Under the pieces are notes generated by a model, which searched no databases, was not told where the DNA came from, and saw nothing but the letters and a program-made list of their open reading frames with translations. Source: Hybos culiciformis (Eukaryota > Arthropoda > Insecta > Diptera > Hybotidae). From it: a DNA stretch of 64,000 nt. Position numbers and translations under genes: made by a program. The stretch spans positions 135,815,308 to 135,879,307 of the forward strand of contig OZ023273.1 in assembly GCA_964007475.1 (NCBI GenBank), written 5' to 3'. Each line of letters opens with the position of its first letter. Positions within the stretch are counted from its first letter, which is position 1. Positions 12,413 through 27,526 of the stretch are shown here, piece after piece.

Positions 12413-15400
12413 GTAAGTGGTATAATTTAAAATATGGAACTAACATAACATAAATAGCACAAGACCAGTGTGTTTAAAAAAAGTGGCATAATTTTTTATG
12501 CGAAGGCGTTTTTTAACTTAGAAATTATTTACCTATTATTATTAGGTACACAAGTTATGTTTTTCAAAGTGCTATTTGCTAATTAATAATGTAGAAACAT
12601 GTTATATAATATATATTATAATATTCTACATAAATATGTGTATGTGAGTAAATTAAATACCATACCTTCTACATATTTACATATGAGTACATATATTAAA
12701 CTCGGTTTTTTTCTTCATTATTTAAAAATAATATCTTTCTGTGATATAAAAATTATTAATTATTTATAAAACGACACTAATGTAGATAATATTATTTTTT
12801 TATATTCGTTTTATGAGATTGCATAAAATAATTTTCTCTCTAGTTTACGTTTTATTATTTCTTTAATAAATATCTACATTCTACATTAATTCACTCACTC
12901 GGAAATATCAACATACATAGAATCATTAATCCAGATGAGTTAGAAATTATACATTTGCTTAATGCTAACTAATATATATGTATATATAATATATATTAAA
13001 TTTATATGTGTTAATTGAAATCAAAAAGTAATTTATGTAAATGTGTGCTATATTTCAGAATTATATACACATAGTACAATTTAAAATAAACCTAATTTTA
13101 TGCTTCGTTTTTATTTTATTTTTTTTTTCTAAATGGAAAGTTCTATTCTAATAAACATTGAAAGTATAAGAAAATTATAAAAAGAGTATTATATAATTAT
13201 ATTGAATCGTTAGTGCTTCACATTAATTGCATTGCAATGTATATATGTATGTTAGTAAGCATTGTTCTTAAATTATTTGATTTCGTAATCTCTTGAATGT
13301 TGTTGGCGTCGATTTGGTCTTTATTAGTTAATTTTTTGGTAGATTAATGTTTTCTTAGCTGATTCCTTCGACGAATAATAATTGCTTATTAATTGATTAT
13401 TGTGGATTTCATTAATAAAATAATTTTTGCTACCCAATGTGAGTTAATAATTTATTTTACCGGAATTTCCTCACATATGTACATGTTTTAAAGTTTAAAT
13501 GTTTAAATACGCAATATTACAATTAAGAGACAAAATCTAAGTATTTATAACAATAACTTAACTATTCAATATACTATATAGATACTACTTGTAGATTAGC
13601 AATATGTTTAGTCCTTTTTGCATCTGCTCTCATTTAAAGTAAGAACTTCGTGAAGGAAGGAAATTGTAACGGTTGGATGCTAAAGTAATAGTAAATTTAC
13701 TACTTTGTTACGCATTACCATAATTTTAATTTTCTTTTAAATCTATTTCTTTAGCATTATATACGAGTAAAAATAAGTACATATATAAATTGATTATTAC
13801 CTAAAGTAATTTTCATTATTTCTTATTTTTGTTTAAATGAAAAAGGCATATTATAACCTATAACCATAAAGATTTTATCTTTTAATAAGTAATATTTTAT
13901 TTACCACACAATTTTTTTTTACAGTTGAAAAGCTTGAAAATTAATTAAGAAAACATACTGTATATATTCATGATTTTCCCTAAAACCATTCAAAACATTT
14001 AAAACAATATTATAATTTATTTTATTTATTCACAATTTGCGACGATAAAATGTGTATAATATAGGTACTATGAAAAAGAAAAAAGTTTTTTTTTTTTTTG
14101 TTAAATATTTTAGTGAAAATATTGGCACACAAAAAAAGCACAAAAATTGATTCTTAATCACGTTCAATATTTTCCTTTATTTTTCGTGTTCGATTTCTTA
14201 AATACGTATAAAAGTTTAATTGTGAAAAATATTTTGTTTTCTTTTTTTATTTTTTATCGATAATATTTAAACCTTCCAACCCTGTGACTGTTTACTCATT
14301 TGACGTCGCATTTTGATAGCATAACTTTAAAATAAATTTTTTTTATTATAAATAATTGCTGTAAAAGCAGAAAATTTTATATGAAGAAATTTTAGGGAAA
14401 ATTTTAATAGTCTAAAGGAAAAAGTTTTTCCAATAATAAAATCACTTCCTATGGAGTTTATTTTTTTTTTTAATAATTATTAACTTAAAGTTGGTGATAA
14501 TTACATGGCACATCACAAAATTCATATAAAATATCCTTTTATAGTAACCATCTGTTGATAAAATAAGCTGTAAATGGGTTTAATTAAAATGTTAAAAATT
14601 TTCCTACCTGTTAACGGAAAATAATTTTTCTTAATTTTATTTTTTTTTGTAAAACTATGCATTATTTGAAATTGAAAATGGATTTTTAAATTGTATTTAA
14701 TTACTTTAGTTGAACATGTACACAGGCACAGCTTTATAACAACATTAAGAGATGTAACAAATTATAATCTTCTCAACCAAATATTTATGTGCTTAATGTT
14801 GATGCTGTCCTAATTTTGTTACATGCAAGTTTTGTATGAAAAATCTTTGATGCATATAAAATATAATATGGATTCAAGTGAAATACAAATTAATAATGTG
14901 AATGTTTTTTGGTTCACACATTGATTTGGTTCCCCAAAATAAGCCAGAAAATATTTGAAGCGTCAATTCAATGTATCTAAATGCTATTTATGTTATTTAC
15001 GTAGATTGTGTAAAATTTAATTCTTGGTCCATTTTTAGATAATAATTGAAGTGAAACTGAACTATAATACTTCAACCATTAAATAATTGAAGTTATATAT
15101 ATTCTTTATATATATTGTTTGGAAAATGTATCTCATTATTGTATCTAGCTCTAAATATTTTTAAGGCAGTTATAAAAATCGGAGAGTTTTTAATAGTTTT
15201 GGGGTTGATTTTGGGGTATTATTTTCAATATTATCATTTTATATAAGATCTTTTAGAGCTTGACATCACAATTATTATGAATTTTCTAAATAATTTTTTC
15301 AGATTGAAACAATGTACAAAATAATCAATACAATCAAGAAATAAGACTTTTAGGTATAGTTTTCATATTTGACTTGAATATTGGCCGAGGGTTATTTTCT

Positions 15401-18400
15401 CTATAATTCTATCAATATAGTTACATACATAATTTGTTTATTTTTAAATAAAGGAATTGCGAGTGTAACCATAATTTGACCGCATCAAGATAAATATAGA
15501 TGTTCCACTAAAAGGATATTAAAAGTACAATTGGAAGAGAGTGTGTATAACAACTGACATAGAATATTTAAATTCTTTGAAAATCTAATTACAACGAAAT
15601 TTAATTTTTCACAAGATTTTTGGTAAGTAAAAAAATATTATGCTGTTCTGTATGGTATTATTAATTTTATCCATTTACAAAGGAAAACACTAATTGAATA
15701 TCTATATGCCTGAAAAATTATTCTCCATTTTTTGGTTAGCGAATTAAAAAAATCAGGAATCTATTTTACTTTTCTATTGGTTTTCAACCAAATTTACCTA
15801 TTGAATTGTGGAAATGGCATAATTAAAATCACTTTATTCTTATGGAACAAAATATTGTTTTAATGTGGCAACGAACGAATGCCTTTGCCTTGAATTTCTC
15901 CAGTTGACAATTTTGCAGAATATTTAGTAAAAGATAATTAGAAGATGATTTTATTATTGAAGAATTAGTCATTTTAATGTTTTTTTTCAACTGTCGAATA
16001 TTGATTTAGTTTTGAATATTTCACTTTTTTTATTATTTGATCTGTGTACGACTAAAGCAGCTCTACATAATATCTTTTTTTTTCTTAAATTGAAATAGCA
16101 AATTAAAATATGTATGTGATTTCAATATAGTTTAATTTAAGACTCATTATAATTTAAGAAATTAGTAATTTAATTTTAATTATTTCTAAGGTTATAGAAC
16201 ACTAGAAAATTTTATTTTTATGTTTAATTTCATTTTTCATGTTAGAATTTTAATTCTTTTTTTGTTTTTATTGATTGTTTTATTTACTTTTAAATTATTA
16301 CCTATGAACATAAATTAGAGTACATTTATAAAGTATGTTAAATGTTTTTTTGACATTTTCTTATATATAGAAAGAAAAAAAACTAATCAAAACAAAATCC
16401 TACTCAATATAATATTCAATATCTGCCTTTTCTTTACGTTCCAGAAACATTAACAATTTTAGAAATTATTAATACAATATTGTATAAATGTATGATTTTT
16501 CAAAATTTTTTATTTAATCTTAAAAATTATCAATGCACCTGCTTTTCATGATATTTTAATAAATATATTTTTTTTTTATCAATGAAAATATTATGAATCT
16601 CATAAGCAGATTGTATTGAAGGTTTACTTCAGAAAAAGTTTTTTTTTTTATCAAATATTAAAATGTATTGAATTTCATCAATGGATGGGACGTTTCAAAT
16701 ACAAAAAGTATTCTTTCACAACTCTTTAATAATTTATAAAATTAAATTAAAATGTTATAAATAGTAAACTTTTGTACTAAAACATAATGATAATGATACT
16801 ATACAAATATTTCATTTTAATTTCATTTTAATCGAAATTCAAATTTAAATTAATTTGAACTCGGTATCGTTAGTCTAATGTGCTATAAAAATTTACAGAT
16901 TTTTGTAATCAATTAAACACTCTGAGATCCTTCCAACATACTTGGATTACTTTTTCAATTAGTCGATTGACTGGAACCAATATCATAAGCTTTAGAAGCA
17001 CTTAAGCCCCAAAGTAATTATATTGGAAAGGGTTCAAGTCTGAGAAAGGGCTTATCCATGAAACGAAATAATTCTTTAAAATTAACATTTAAAATCAGAT
17101 TCTTTAAAATATAATTTTTAAAAAATATTCCAAAATATATCTTTAGAAATAGTTTTAATTTTTTTTTAATAATAAACTCTTGTATGATAATCATGAAAAT
17201 TGATAATGATTATAATTATCATATTAGTTCATTGAAAGTATCAGATGACGATGACATGTGTTGGGTCTATATGTACATAATATAGCACATGATAATATTT
17301 TTTAGAAATTATGGCATATAACTTAATAGTACCGTGGTGTATCTTCTTTTTTATGCACATACGTATTCTTTAAAATTCGAAAAAAGAACACACCTGAACT
17401 GGATTCATTATTTGACATTTTTATTACCTATCATTTTATATTATTTTGGCATGGATTTTAGATTGCTTTTAAAATCAAATTGTTACATAAAATGAATTTC
17501 TAGCATTCTAGGAAAAAAATTGATCAATGATATGTCTATGGTTTGATATACACAATGATGATATTCTTTATATGATTTTGATGGACGCACAATTTTTCTA
17601 TGCGTTTTCGAAATTCTTGTTAAAGGACAAAAAAAAGGAACATAATTGTTAAATAAAACTGACCATTTTCGACCTGTATTCAATGTTTTTAAATTTAGCA
17701 ATAAATTTAGGACATAAAAAATCAGATAACTGTTAAAATCATAAACATCTTGTCATATTTTCCTTCTGAAATGTTCCCTGAAAAAAAAATTAGGAAATAA
17801 TAAAAATTCTTTCATTAAATTATAATTTTTAGAATTTGTCGATAATTGTAAAAAAAAAAATAATTTTCATTTTTTATTATCATTATTATATTGTTGTAAA
17901 TAATGATTGAAAACTTCTTTTCGCGGTCGTACCATCTATAAATCTAATCGAAAACTGATATAAATTTAAGCACGTGACATATCAAATATTCTGGAACAAA
18001 AAAAAATTATAAGGTTTAGGTACAAAAACAAAAAATTTTAAAGTTTTCTAAAAAGAAAACGTGTCAATTATATACTATGCAACATATAATGTTTCTCTTA
18101 CTTAGGCAATGTGGGAAATGCGATCTTTTTTAATTGAATAACTTTTTATTGTAAGTAATTTTGAGATAATAGCAACATGAAATTAAGTTTATATATGTAT
18201 ATGTACATTTTTATATATTTTATTAAGGTAATAAAGAGTGGGAAATCATTAAATTGCACAATTTTATTAGTATAATAATGTTCACTCAATTTGTACTTAG
18301 GAAAAAATAATTCGTATATACAAATGTCTAAAATGAAATCCTACCCAAAAGTAGATTGAACCATTATTGATGTTATTTAATAAAAAATGTTTGCTTTCAA

Positions 18401-21400
18401 AATTATATTCAGTTTTTTTTTGATGAAAAATATTTTTGATTTTATTAGAAAATTTGCAAAATTTATCACAAATAATTAAAATTTTTCAAATACATATAAG
18501 ATTTGAAAATATTTATAAAATATTTTTTTTTTTTTTTAAATTTTAATCTGTGCCAAAAATTGGCAAATAAATCTCATATAATTCCAATCATCAGAGCAGA
18601 AATTTCTTTAAAACCCAATTGGGAATACTTTGAGTATTTGTTTGTTTTTTTTTTTTTTTAAATAATCCATTTAATAAATTCTGTAAATTTATTCCATGTT
18701 TTTCCCATTTTTTTTTCCTCTGTTTTTCGGATAAAATATACACAATCACATAAATTCATCATCCCTTAATAAAATGTAATTTCGTATGAAAATAAAAACA
18801 AAAAAAAAAAAAATAAATAAATAAAATTATGACAATATTTTCAATAAAAATATGAGTAAGGGGGGGACTTATTATATTCCCCTTGGAGATAAATTGTGAA
18901 TATGAAGATTTTTAAGATTGTTTTTTATTTGACTTGAAGCTGATGGGGACAAAGAATACAAAAAAATAAATAAAAATAAAATAAAACTATAATGCGATTA
19001 TTCAACATTAAATTAAGGCAAAATAAATATGTTGCATCGAGGAATAATAGCTCATTATTCCTATCAAAGAATGAACTATATATTTTATAGGAACTTAGAA
19101 CTAAATTCATTAGGATTTGGTTTCTAAAAAAATTTGTTTATTAATTTTTATTGGAAATAATTTATCTGCCAATGTTCCTGCTACATTATTTATCGCACTA
19201 ATTTGCTATATCGCATACATAAACTTCAATAATAATGCATCTAATCTAATACTTTGAAGAAATAGAAATACTATTGCAATGTTTCCCAGCATAAAATTTT
19301 TGATGGTTTGCTAGTTTAATATATAGGAAAAATTATGTCATATAAAAAAATACCTTCACAAATCCACCGTTTTTCCTTAATTTATATTTTTTTTTTTACT
19401 TTTTGTAATAATTCAGTGCACAAGAGAATCAATACGAAAAACAAAAAAAAACACGACATTCATGTTCAATTTTATTATTCGAAGCATATGATGCTAAAAT
19501 ATATCTTTTTGTTTATACTATGTACCAGTTACCAAAAGATTTCAACATAGTTGATAAAAAACCAAACACATGTACCACCTGCTGACACAAAAAGAAGAAT
19601 ATTTTATACCAATATGCATAAATTAGGAAGAATCTACGTATCATGCAAAAAAAAAAAAAAAGAAAATTATTACAAACTCAAAAATTAATTCAGTTTCATA
19701 ATTCTGTTAGGTATTTAGAAATATGTGGGGGAAAAATAAAATATATATATTTATTAATGTCAGAAATAATATAAGTTAGAGAAGTTAGAGAAATTGTACT
19801 ACATACTTGTTTAGTGTGTTCATTATAGTTTTGCTCATTTACGAAATATAAATATTATTTTAAATTTTTTAGATGAGCTTATAAGATGACAGAGTTTAAT
19901 TAATAATGGTACATAATATAATGTGGAAAAAATGGATAAATTTGTCGTAGCATTTTCATTAGTTATTTTTTAAATTAATAATTTATATAGTGTTGAGTGG
20001 AAATTTTCTGTCTAAAGTTTTGTCAGTATCAGAAGTACTCTTTTTTATATGACAATAATCAGAGAACATATTTAGGGACAGTGGCAGAAGAATTCAAAAT
20101 TTAAGTTAATTGTACTCTGCCTGGCTATACTTTGAATTTCAGCTCAAATTCGTATTCAATTTATAATTTTTACCCTAAAAAGTCTTGACCTTACTGCAAG
20201 TTAAATAAAATTTTTTTTTTTTTAAAAAAAATTCAAAAATATTTTTTGTATATTTTTTTAACCTCAATTATAGAGTGGAACTAATCTAATGCCAGGGCTT
20301 AGGTGATTTTTTTTTTTGTTTTTGTTCCTTATTACTGTTCTGATATCTTCAATGACAAATATCTTATCACGTAGTTTTATAACAATAAAAATCCTTATTT
20401 TGTTTTTTTCCCTTACTTTATCTATAATCCTGTAGGATTAGCATTTATATCGCACAAAATTTTCCTTATATATATATATATATTTTTTTTTTTTCAACCC
20501 ACCACCCTTCATTTACCTTCATTTAATGTAATCAAAATATTTATATGAATGTATAAACAAAAAAAAAGAAAAAAAATTAAAGAAAAAAAAAAGAAGAAAC
20601 TTCCCGCCTTGTCTTCTTGATTTTGCATTAGATAATATTTTTTTTGTCGCTCTCTGATGGAAATAATAAAAATTATTATTCCAAATTTTATATCATCTTC
20701 CATTACTCATATTTAGCTAAATGTAATATTTATCTTCTCAGTAATATTCGTAAAAATAAATTTCCATTTTTTTTTTCTTGGGGGTTTATAGATTTGATGA
20801 ACGTAGGTGGAATTTTCTATTACATTTTGTCGCAAAAGATAAACATTCTTATTTTCAATTCGATTGATCAAACATGACTCCCACTAAAACAAACCAAAAC
20901 TATTATTTCTTGCCGCATTATATCTCAAACACTTAAGTCTTGTATTCTAGCATGAGAAAATTTCACATTTGGATTAAAGGAGTAATTAAAAGTCATAAAG
21001 TATAATTTATGTTGTATTTATATTTCTAATAATCGAGAATGCAGAAAAATCATTAATGGAGTTATTGTCAAGAATAGCTCTGCGTTAACGGTAAAATTAT
21101 TCTTTTTAAGGAATCAAATTAAGTAAAATTTAATTGTAGTTACATTGAAATCTGATAAAACTTAATTTTAGTATTTTACACATAAAATCAATGAATCTTA
21201 AATATAAAATTTTTTTGAATTCATTCGCAAAGTTATACATCAAGTCGTTTTAGAAATCACTACCTTAAACTATACTATCATCATTGATATCTGCACTTCC
21301 TTGTTTAAAATAATAATTACATCATTCGAATTTTGTAGAATCTATTTATTAATTAAATTGTTTAATATAAAAAGAAAGAGAAATACAATTAAAGCGGACA

Positions 21401-24400
21401 ATTTCACTTATCCCATATTCAACACCTTCACACATTTTGTCACCAATGACATTAAAACGATAAATAGAAAATAATTATGTAACTATTACTTTTTCATTGT
21501 ATGTACATATTGTACATTTAAATTTATATATTGTAAAATATGCCCATATAATATACTATCGAAATAAACAGACAACCTGTCAGAATTCAATTCATTTAGT
21601 TAAAATCTAAAATCTAAATAATTTTGATGATTATAGAATGTAGGAAAAAAAATAATAATAAATGTACACGTTCAAAAATTTTTCATGATATTTTTTTAAA
21701 GTTTTATTTCTATGGTAAATAGAAATAAAATTTTATGAAAATACAGCAAATTATCATTGTTACACTTCAGTCACTGTGTTTTATCATGGATCACATTTAC
21801 AAATATACATATATAAATATATAAGGGTGGGAAAAAATGAATCATGCTAATAATAATTTCGATAATAAAATTGTATTAAAAAAAGAAAAAAAATAATAAT
21901 AATAAAATAGAAGAAATGGTGCAAGTTCAATTGAAAAAAAAAAGAAGAAAATGGGAAAAATTATGAATTTTTCACAATAAGTTTATTCACCCAAAAGAGA
22001 TTTCCACCTGATTTAACTTATGATGAAATAAATTTTAAACGAATGAAATATCCTTGAAGAATATTATTTTATTTTTCGCTTAGGAATTTTTCATATTTTG
22101 TTTCGCTTTTGAATAAAATTCATCATAATAATCTTTATTATTATTATTATTATTTTTTTGAAAATAAATTTTGAATAAATTTTCAGAAAATATTGATTTT
22201 ATTTTCAAAAAAATTATTTCTTTAGAAATTTTTAAGGAGGAATTTATTTATATATTTTGTTTGTTTTTTTTTTTTTTTCATGTGAAAAGTACATAAATTT
22301 AAAATAATGAAAAGATACACGTTTTTGTCTGTGCGAAAATTTAGTTTTTTTTTATTTTTGGTAAATATGTACATAATATTTCATAAGTTCCCGCAACATA
22401 AGAAAAAGGACATGTAATAGTGTTGGCTTATCGATGGCATAATTATAAATTAAATTAACAGATTTTTTAATTTTTTTTCTAGATTCAATAATGAGGAAAA
22501 ATTGTTTGCATAAATTTAAAATTGAACTAATTTCTAATCCTACCTAGCTTTCTTAAATATAATTTCACTGTTACAGTTCATAAAGTATTAATTAAAAAAA
22601 TTAAAGGATATTGAAATTGTTAAGTGGAAAAATAGTTTGAAGAAGAGAAGTGTAATTAAATTGACAATTACTTTAACTAAACACTAAACTAAATTGAATT
22701 TAGTAAAGCAAAGTGCGGATTTAGGGTGAGTAAGCCTTAAGTTCGTTCAATTTCAGTTTAAAACAAATTTCAAAAATTTAAATTCTTAAAAATTATTAAT
22801 AAAAAAAATTTTATTTCGTACTCAACAGCATAGTATTTTGAATATAAATAAATTAACAAAAAAGAAAAAGTATAATTATTTTCCGGAAGTTTAATGCTTA
22901 GTAATACTATATTATGACATAAAAGGAGAAAAAAAGAAAATAACAATTTAAGAGGAAAATAAAAATATAAGAGAAATATTAAATAGTTTGTACAATTTTT
23001 AAATTCGAAAATCATTATCATAATATAAAGTTGCTCAGTTTTTTGTGTGAACATTTATTGTTTCTCCTACTTTTGGGACAAAAAGTTTATAAACATTTTT
23101 TTTGTTGATAACAAATTCTCGAATAATATATTAAAAAATTGTACATACATTACGCTCTGATTTTAATGTAGAAGCTTTGAACTTTAATTTTTTTAATTAA
23201 TCGGTCAAAAAAGAAAAAACTATGTTATAAATAAACATTGTAAACATTAAAAATTTTATTTCTTATGAATAATTGATTTAAAATTAGGAATGAATTTTGC
23301 TCTTAGGAAATTAAAATACGGAGATTGGAAAAAATTGAGATGAACAACCTTAAGATGAAAAACTTAAGGACGAATCGAAGGATGAATAAATATTATAAAA
23401 TACCTATTATAAGATTAGATTGAGATTGTTTGATTGGAAACCGGACTTTTATTTGATACTATAATATGTGGGACTGAAAATAATATTCTGACAGAATCTT
23501 TATTATAATGATTTTGATTCAAGAAGAATAAAATATTTTTAAAATACTACAGCTTTTATCATTTTATAATTTCTTTTCTTTTATTATTTAACATTCTTGT
23601 AATTAATGCATAAAAAAATTCGATTAATATAACGATTCCAAAGTTCTTTAGGGGCAAAAAAAAAAACAGATCAACAAGTTTTCGCTTCGTAGAATTGCTT
23701 TCGAAAGGCTATAAGAATATTTATGAAATCCCTTAAGCAATTTCAATAATTTTTGTATTTATATATTGTTTTTAATTATATATGAACTTTTATATCCCAA
23801 GGACAACTTAATTGCTTCATTACCCGAATTTACATAATCTTTTTAAAATAAAAAAAAACATAAATTTTCGAAAAAAAAATTATTATCATAATCGCAATAA
23901 TTTTTTTTCTTATTTTTTTTTTTTTTCGAATGCAAAACAAGACAAAAACCTCTAATTAAAAACTTTTCTTAACGAAATATTATTTTTGTAAACAAATCTT
24001 AATTATCCTTAACTCATTAATTTAGATTTTTGTTTGGACTTTGCGTTGAAATAAATAAAAAATAAAAATAAACTTTTTGTTTTTTTTTAGCTTTTTCAAA
24101 TAATTTATTTTTATTCCCTCTGAAAATGTCCTTTATTCTCGTTTTTTGATTGTTTTAAACTTTCCTAAACTTTCATTTGGTTAATGAAGGGAAAAGGCAA
24201 AAATAAAATGAATAAAATAAGAAAAAAAAAAAAACAACATTTAATATCAATAAAAAAATTCACGACTTTTTCTTTGACTTTTTTTTTCTCACTCTTGAAT
24301 CAACCAAAATATATATATAAAGTAATAATAATTTGTTTGTTGAATGCTTGTATGTTTCATGATTCTTCATTTAAGCAACGTCGGTCAGTATAGTGGTTTT

Positions 24401-27400
24401 TTTTTACTTACATGATTCATAACTTCAAATTTCTCATAAAGAGAAATTAAAAATTCTATTTGCCAACGAATAATGTGTTTTAGCCACTAAAAGGGCTCAA
24501 AATATTAAAATTAAGTAATTATCATATGCGGAATTTAATATCTCAACATCACAGATATTATAAGTAGTTGGAAACCGATGATTATTAACGAGATTTGATT
24601 GAAAACTATTTTCTGAAGCTTTTATTCTAAATTTAAATTATGTTTAGTTGGACAAAATTTCCATAAAATCAGTTTACCAAAAGTCAATATGAATGAATTT
24701 GAAATGTATTTTATTAATTAAATATTTCCTAATAATAAATTAAATAATTTTGATGAAATGAATTATGAACAATTTTTAATTTCTAACCCTTTTTTTGTTT
24801 CGAGGATTGTGTGTGCGAGAACGCTTAAAATTCACTTGTCCATTTCTTGTTTTTTTTTTGCCAGTTAGAAAATCATAACGAACGATAGAATTAAATTAAG
24901 AAAATCTTTAAGAAACAGAAATTCTCTGTTTTATATCACAAATTTATTAAAATTATTTACATTTTCATTCTTTTTTTTTTCTCACTTTTTGTTTCTATAC
25001 TTTTGGTCTGGGAATTGATTAACTGAAAATGCCGGCAAAAATTCTACAATCTCTTGGTTTAGGCAAATAATAAAAAATAAAAATCAATGAAAACAAATGA
25101 AAATAATTTTCATTTATTTTCTTATAAAAATTTTATGGAAATCTAAACGGGTGGTCTTCGGAATAAAAAAATCTACCAGAAATATACACCAGAAATGAAG
25201 AAGTAAAACATTTTTTTTGTTTTTTTTTTTTTTTCAAGGGTGGAAAAATTAATGCTATGGGGATTTTATGAGTATAATTTAAGTGTAACTTGTTTTGTTT
25301 TTGGATTTAGTTATTTTCACGGTAACATTTTTTTTTGGGCATTAAAAAGTAAAACTTATACTCATTGTAACGTATAATTAGAAAGTTTGAATGAATGGTG
25401 TAAATACGGGTTGATTTGTCAAATTTTTTTTAAAACACTTTTTGCTAGACTATGCTAGTCTCTTTCTTGTTGAATATAAAAATATAATTTATGTTTTTAA
25501 ATATAAAAAGGATACTAACTCGACTTTTAATTATTCGAACTTATTTTTGAATATTTGAAATATTTTCATATTGAAACTCAGTTTTTTTAATACTTTTAAT
25601 ATTAGAAAATTTTTCGATCAGACTAATTTTGAAGTTCAAGTTTGTGCAAAAAATTAATTAATTTCAACTTATCTATTTATTTTTCGACCATTCTCAAATG
25701 CTTTATCTTATGAAATTAATCCTTGTAGGCAGAATGGTTCTTCCAGTTCCTATTATTTTTCCTACATTCTACTTATTGAATTTTTGAAGAATTTTCGTAA
25801 ATCTAACATTAACTTACTACAAAATAAATTGCTAAATTGTCCGTAAGAAAAGTTAAGAAGAAAGGAAATGAAAATTTAACATTTTTATTCATGTTTTAAT
25901 GCAGTGAAGTACCCACAGAAAGGTGTTTTGGAAATTCGGTTAACACTAAAATAAAAGTGTCTAAGTGTGAAATATTACTCTTTACCATGTAGAAAGTTTT
26001 TTTTTTCTTATTTTTTTTTTTTTGAATATTTCTGAATTAAGAAAAATATAAACGTACAAAAATAGTATTTACTTTTATTTTTAACATTATTTTTTTTTGT
26101 ACATTTTCAAGGGGAGAAATTATTTATGAATATTATTTTCTTATTATTATTCCTTTATTTTTAGGAATTTTCTTTAATATTTTATTATTATTATTATAAT
26201 TTTTTTTTTTTTGAATTTCCCCAAAAAGAAAAAAAGTAATAACAATAATTGGGCTACGGCAAAAAGGAAAAAGTTTTCCTTAACATAATCGTTATAAATT
26301 TATATTTTATTTTTATTCTAAAAATGTTTCAATGAAAACTCATTGAGTAAAAGTAAAAAAAAAAATGTACAAAATCCATTAAAACGTGAATCAATTAAAA
26401 AAAAAAATACTTTAATTATTTTTATATATAGGTATACTTATATTTAGTTTTTATAATAAATTTATATTTTCATAATTATTAAAGTACCAAAAATTTAAAG
26501 TAATTTTTTTTTACTGCATAAAAAGAGATGTTAGGGTTGAAAAATTTTCTGACTCTTAATTTTTTTGAGCTTCTACGACTTTATAACTTCACATATTTAC
26601 AGATTTTTCAGTATTAAATATTTAAATTAGATATTTAAATTAGATTATTGCAAATACTTTACGAAATTTCTGTGATATTTATAATATCAACTTTTCCTAA
26701 ACCTATACTATTTTATTATATTTATTAGAAAATTTAAACATATAAATATTTCTAACTGATTTAGCATGTTCAGAAGATCTTCAATTTTATTAATAATATA
26801 ATAAAAAAAATAAAATAGAATAACAAAATCAGGTTATGTCACAGACGACATAGAATAACATAGAAATATTATTATTATCATGTCTACGATAGTTTTATCT
26901 ATTTTTGTTTTTCTTCTGCATGTAATAAAAAGGGAATAGATATGTAGTTCAAAATAGACAAATCTTATATTTTCATGATTGGTTTTCTTAAAAAAAAAAA
27001 ATAAAAATAAAGAAAAAAATTGTTTTTATTTTTTTTTAGATTTTTATAACAGTTGTTAAAAAGAAACACTTAGAAATCTGAACCTAAAAACAATCATATA
27101 ATGTTTTTCTTAAAAAATAACAAAATATAATTTCGTATATGGGCAAACTTCTCTAGTAATTTTTGTTATTTTTTGTTAATCTAGTCTAGACTTTATTGTG
27201 CAAAATGAAAAATATTTTGTTTAGGATTCCTTAGAGAATAGTAGTTAGTTTTATTATTATTATTATTTTTTTTTTCCATATTTTTGTTTCTCATGTTGTC
27301 CTTAAAATTTATCACAATATCGACACATTTACACGCTACATACATGTAACTTATAATAATGTTTTATGTTAATAAAACATAAAATTTATATAAATGATTA

Positions 27401-27490
27401 TAGGCGACGGTTTTTGAACTTTGACAAAAAATAAACTTTGAAAACATTATTAATCGATTGAACTAAATGTATATTATAACATTAATCTGG
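12413..27490. other. Long A/T-rich stretch, no gene seen
   Basis: About 15 kb consists of A/T runs, simple repeats such as (TTA)n near 22138 and (TA)n near 20468, and short ORFs with extreme F/K/N/I composition. A few fragments with slightly more G+C (13280-13400, 16870-17060, 17480-17700) carry no motif I recognise. This may be intergenic DNA or the inside of a very long intron; the sequence does not say which. Confidence 0.5.
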
Positions 27491-27526
27491 AATAGGGTTT
27501 CGAGATCTCACAATCGTAAAAAGAGA
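27491..27526 (+). repeat. 36-bp repeat, copy 1 (same as 33278-33313)
   Basis: The 36 bases beginning AATAGGGTTTCGAGATCTCA are identical to 33278-33313. Here they run directly into the truncated LINE coding region. Copy 2 is the left end of a possible TIR element, so this copy may be a broken transposon end with the LINE joined to it at the short shared AAAAGAGA. Confidence 0.75.

Noticed and set aside
16870..17060. Possible tRNA-like sequence (GTTAGTCTAATG and GGTTCAAGTCTG)
   Set aside because: The two box-like motifs are more than 150 bases apart with no cloverleaf between them.
17483..17701. 72-codon minus-strand ORF
   Set aside because: Its composition is somewhat better than its neighbours, but there is no splice context, no motif and no similar sequence that I recognise; it is too weak to call.
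24381..24400. GGTCAGTATAGTGGTT resembling a tRNA 5' half
   Set aside because: Only a box A-like stretch of some 16 bases; poly-T follows at once and no box B is present.
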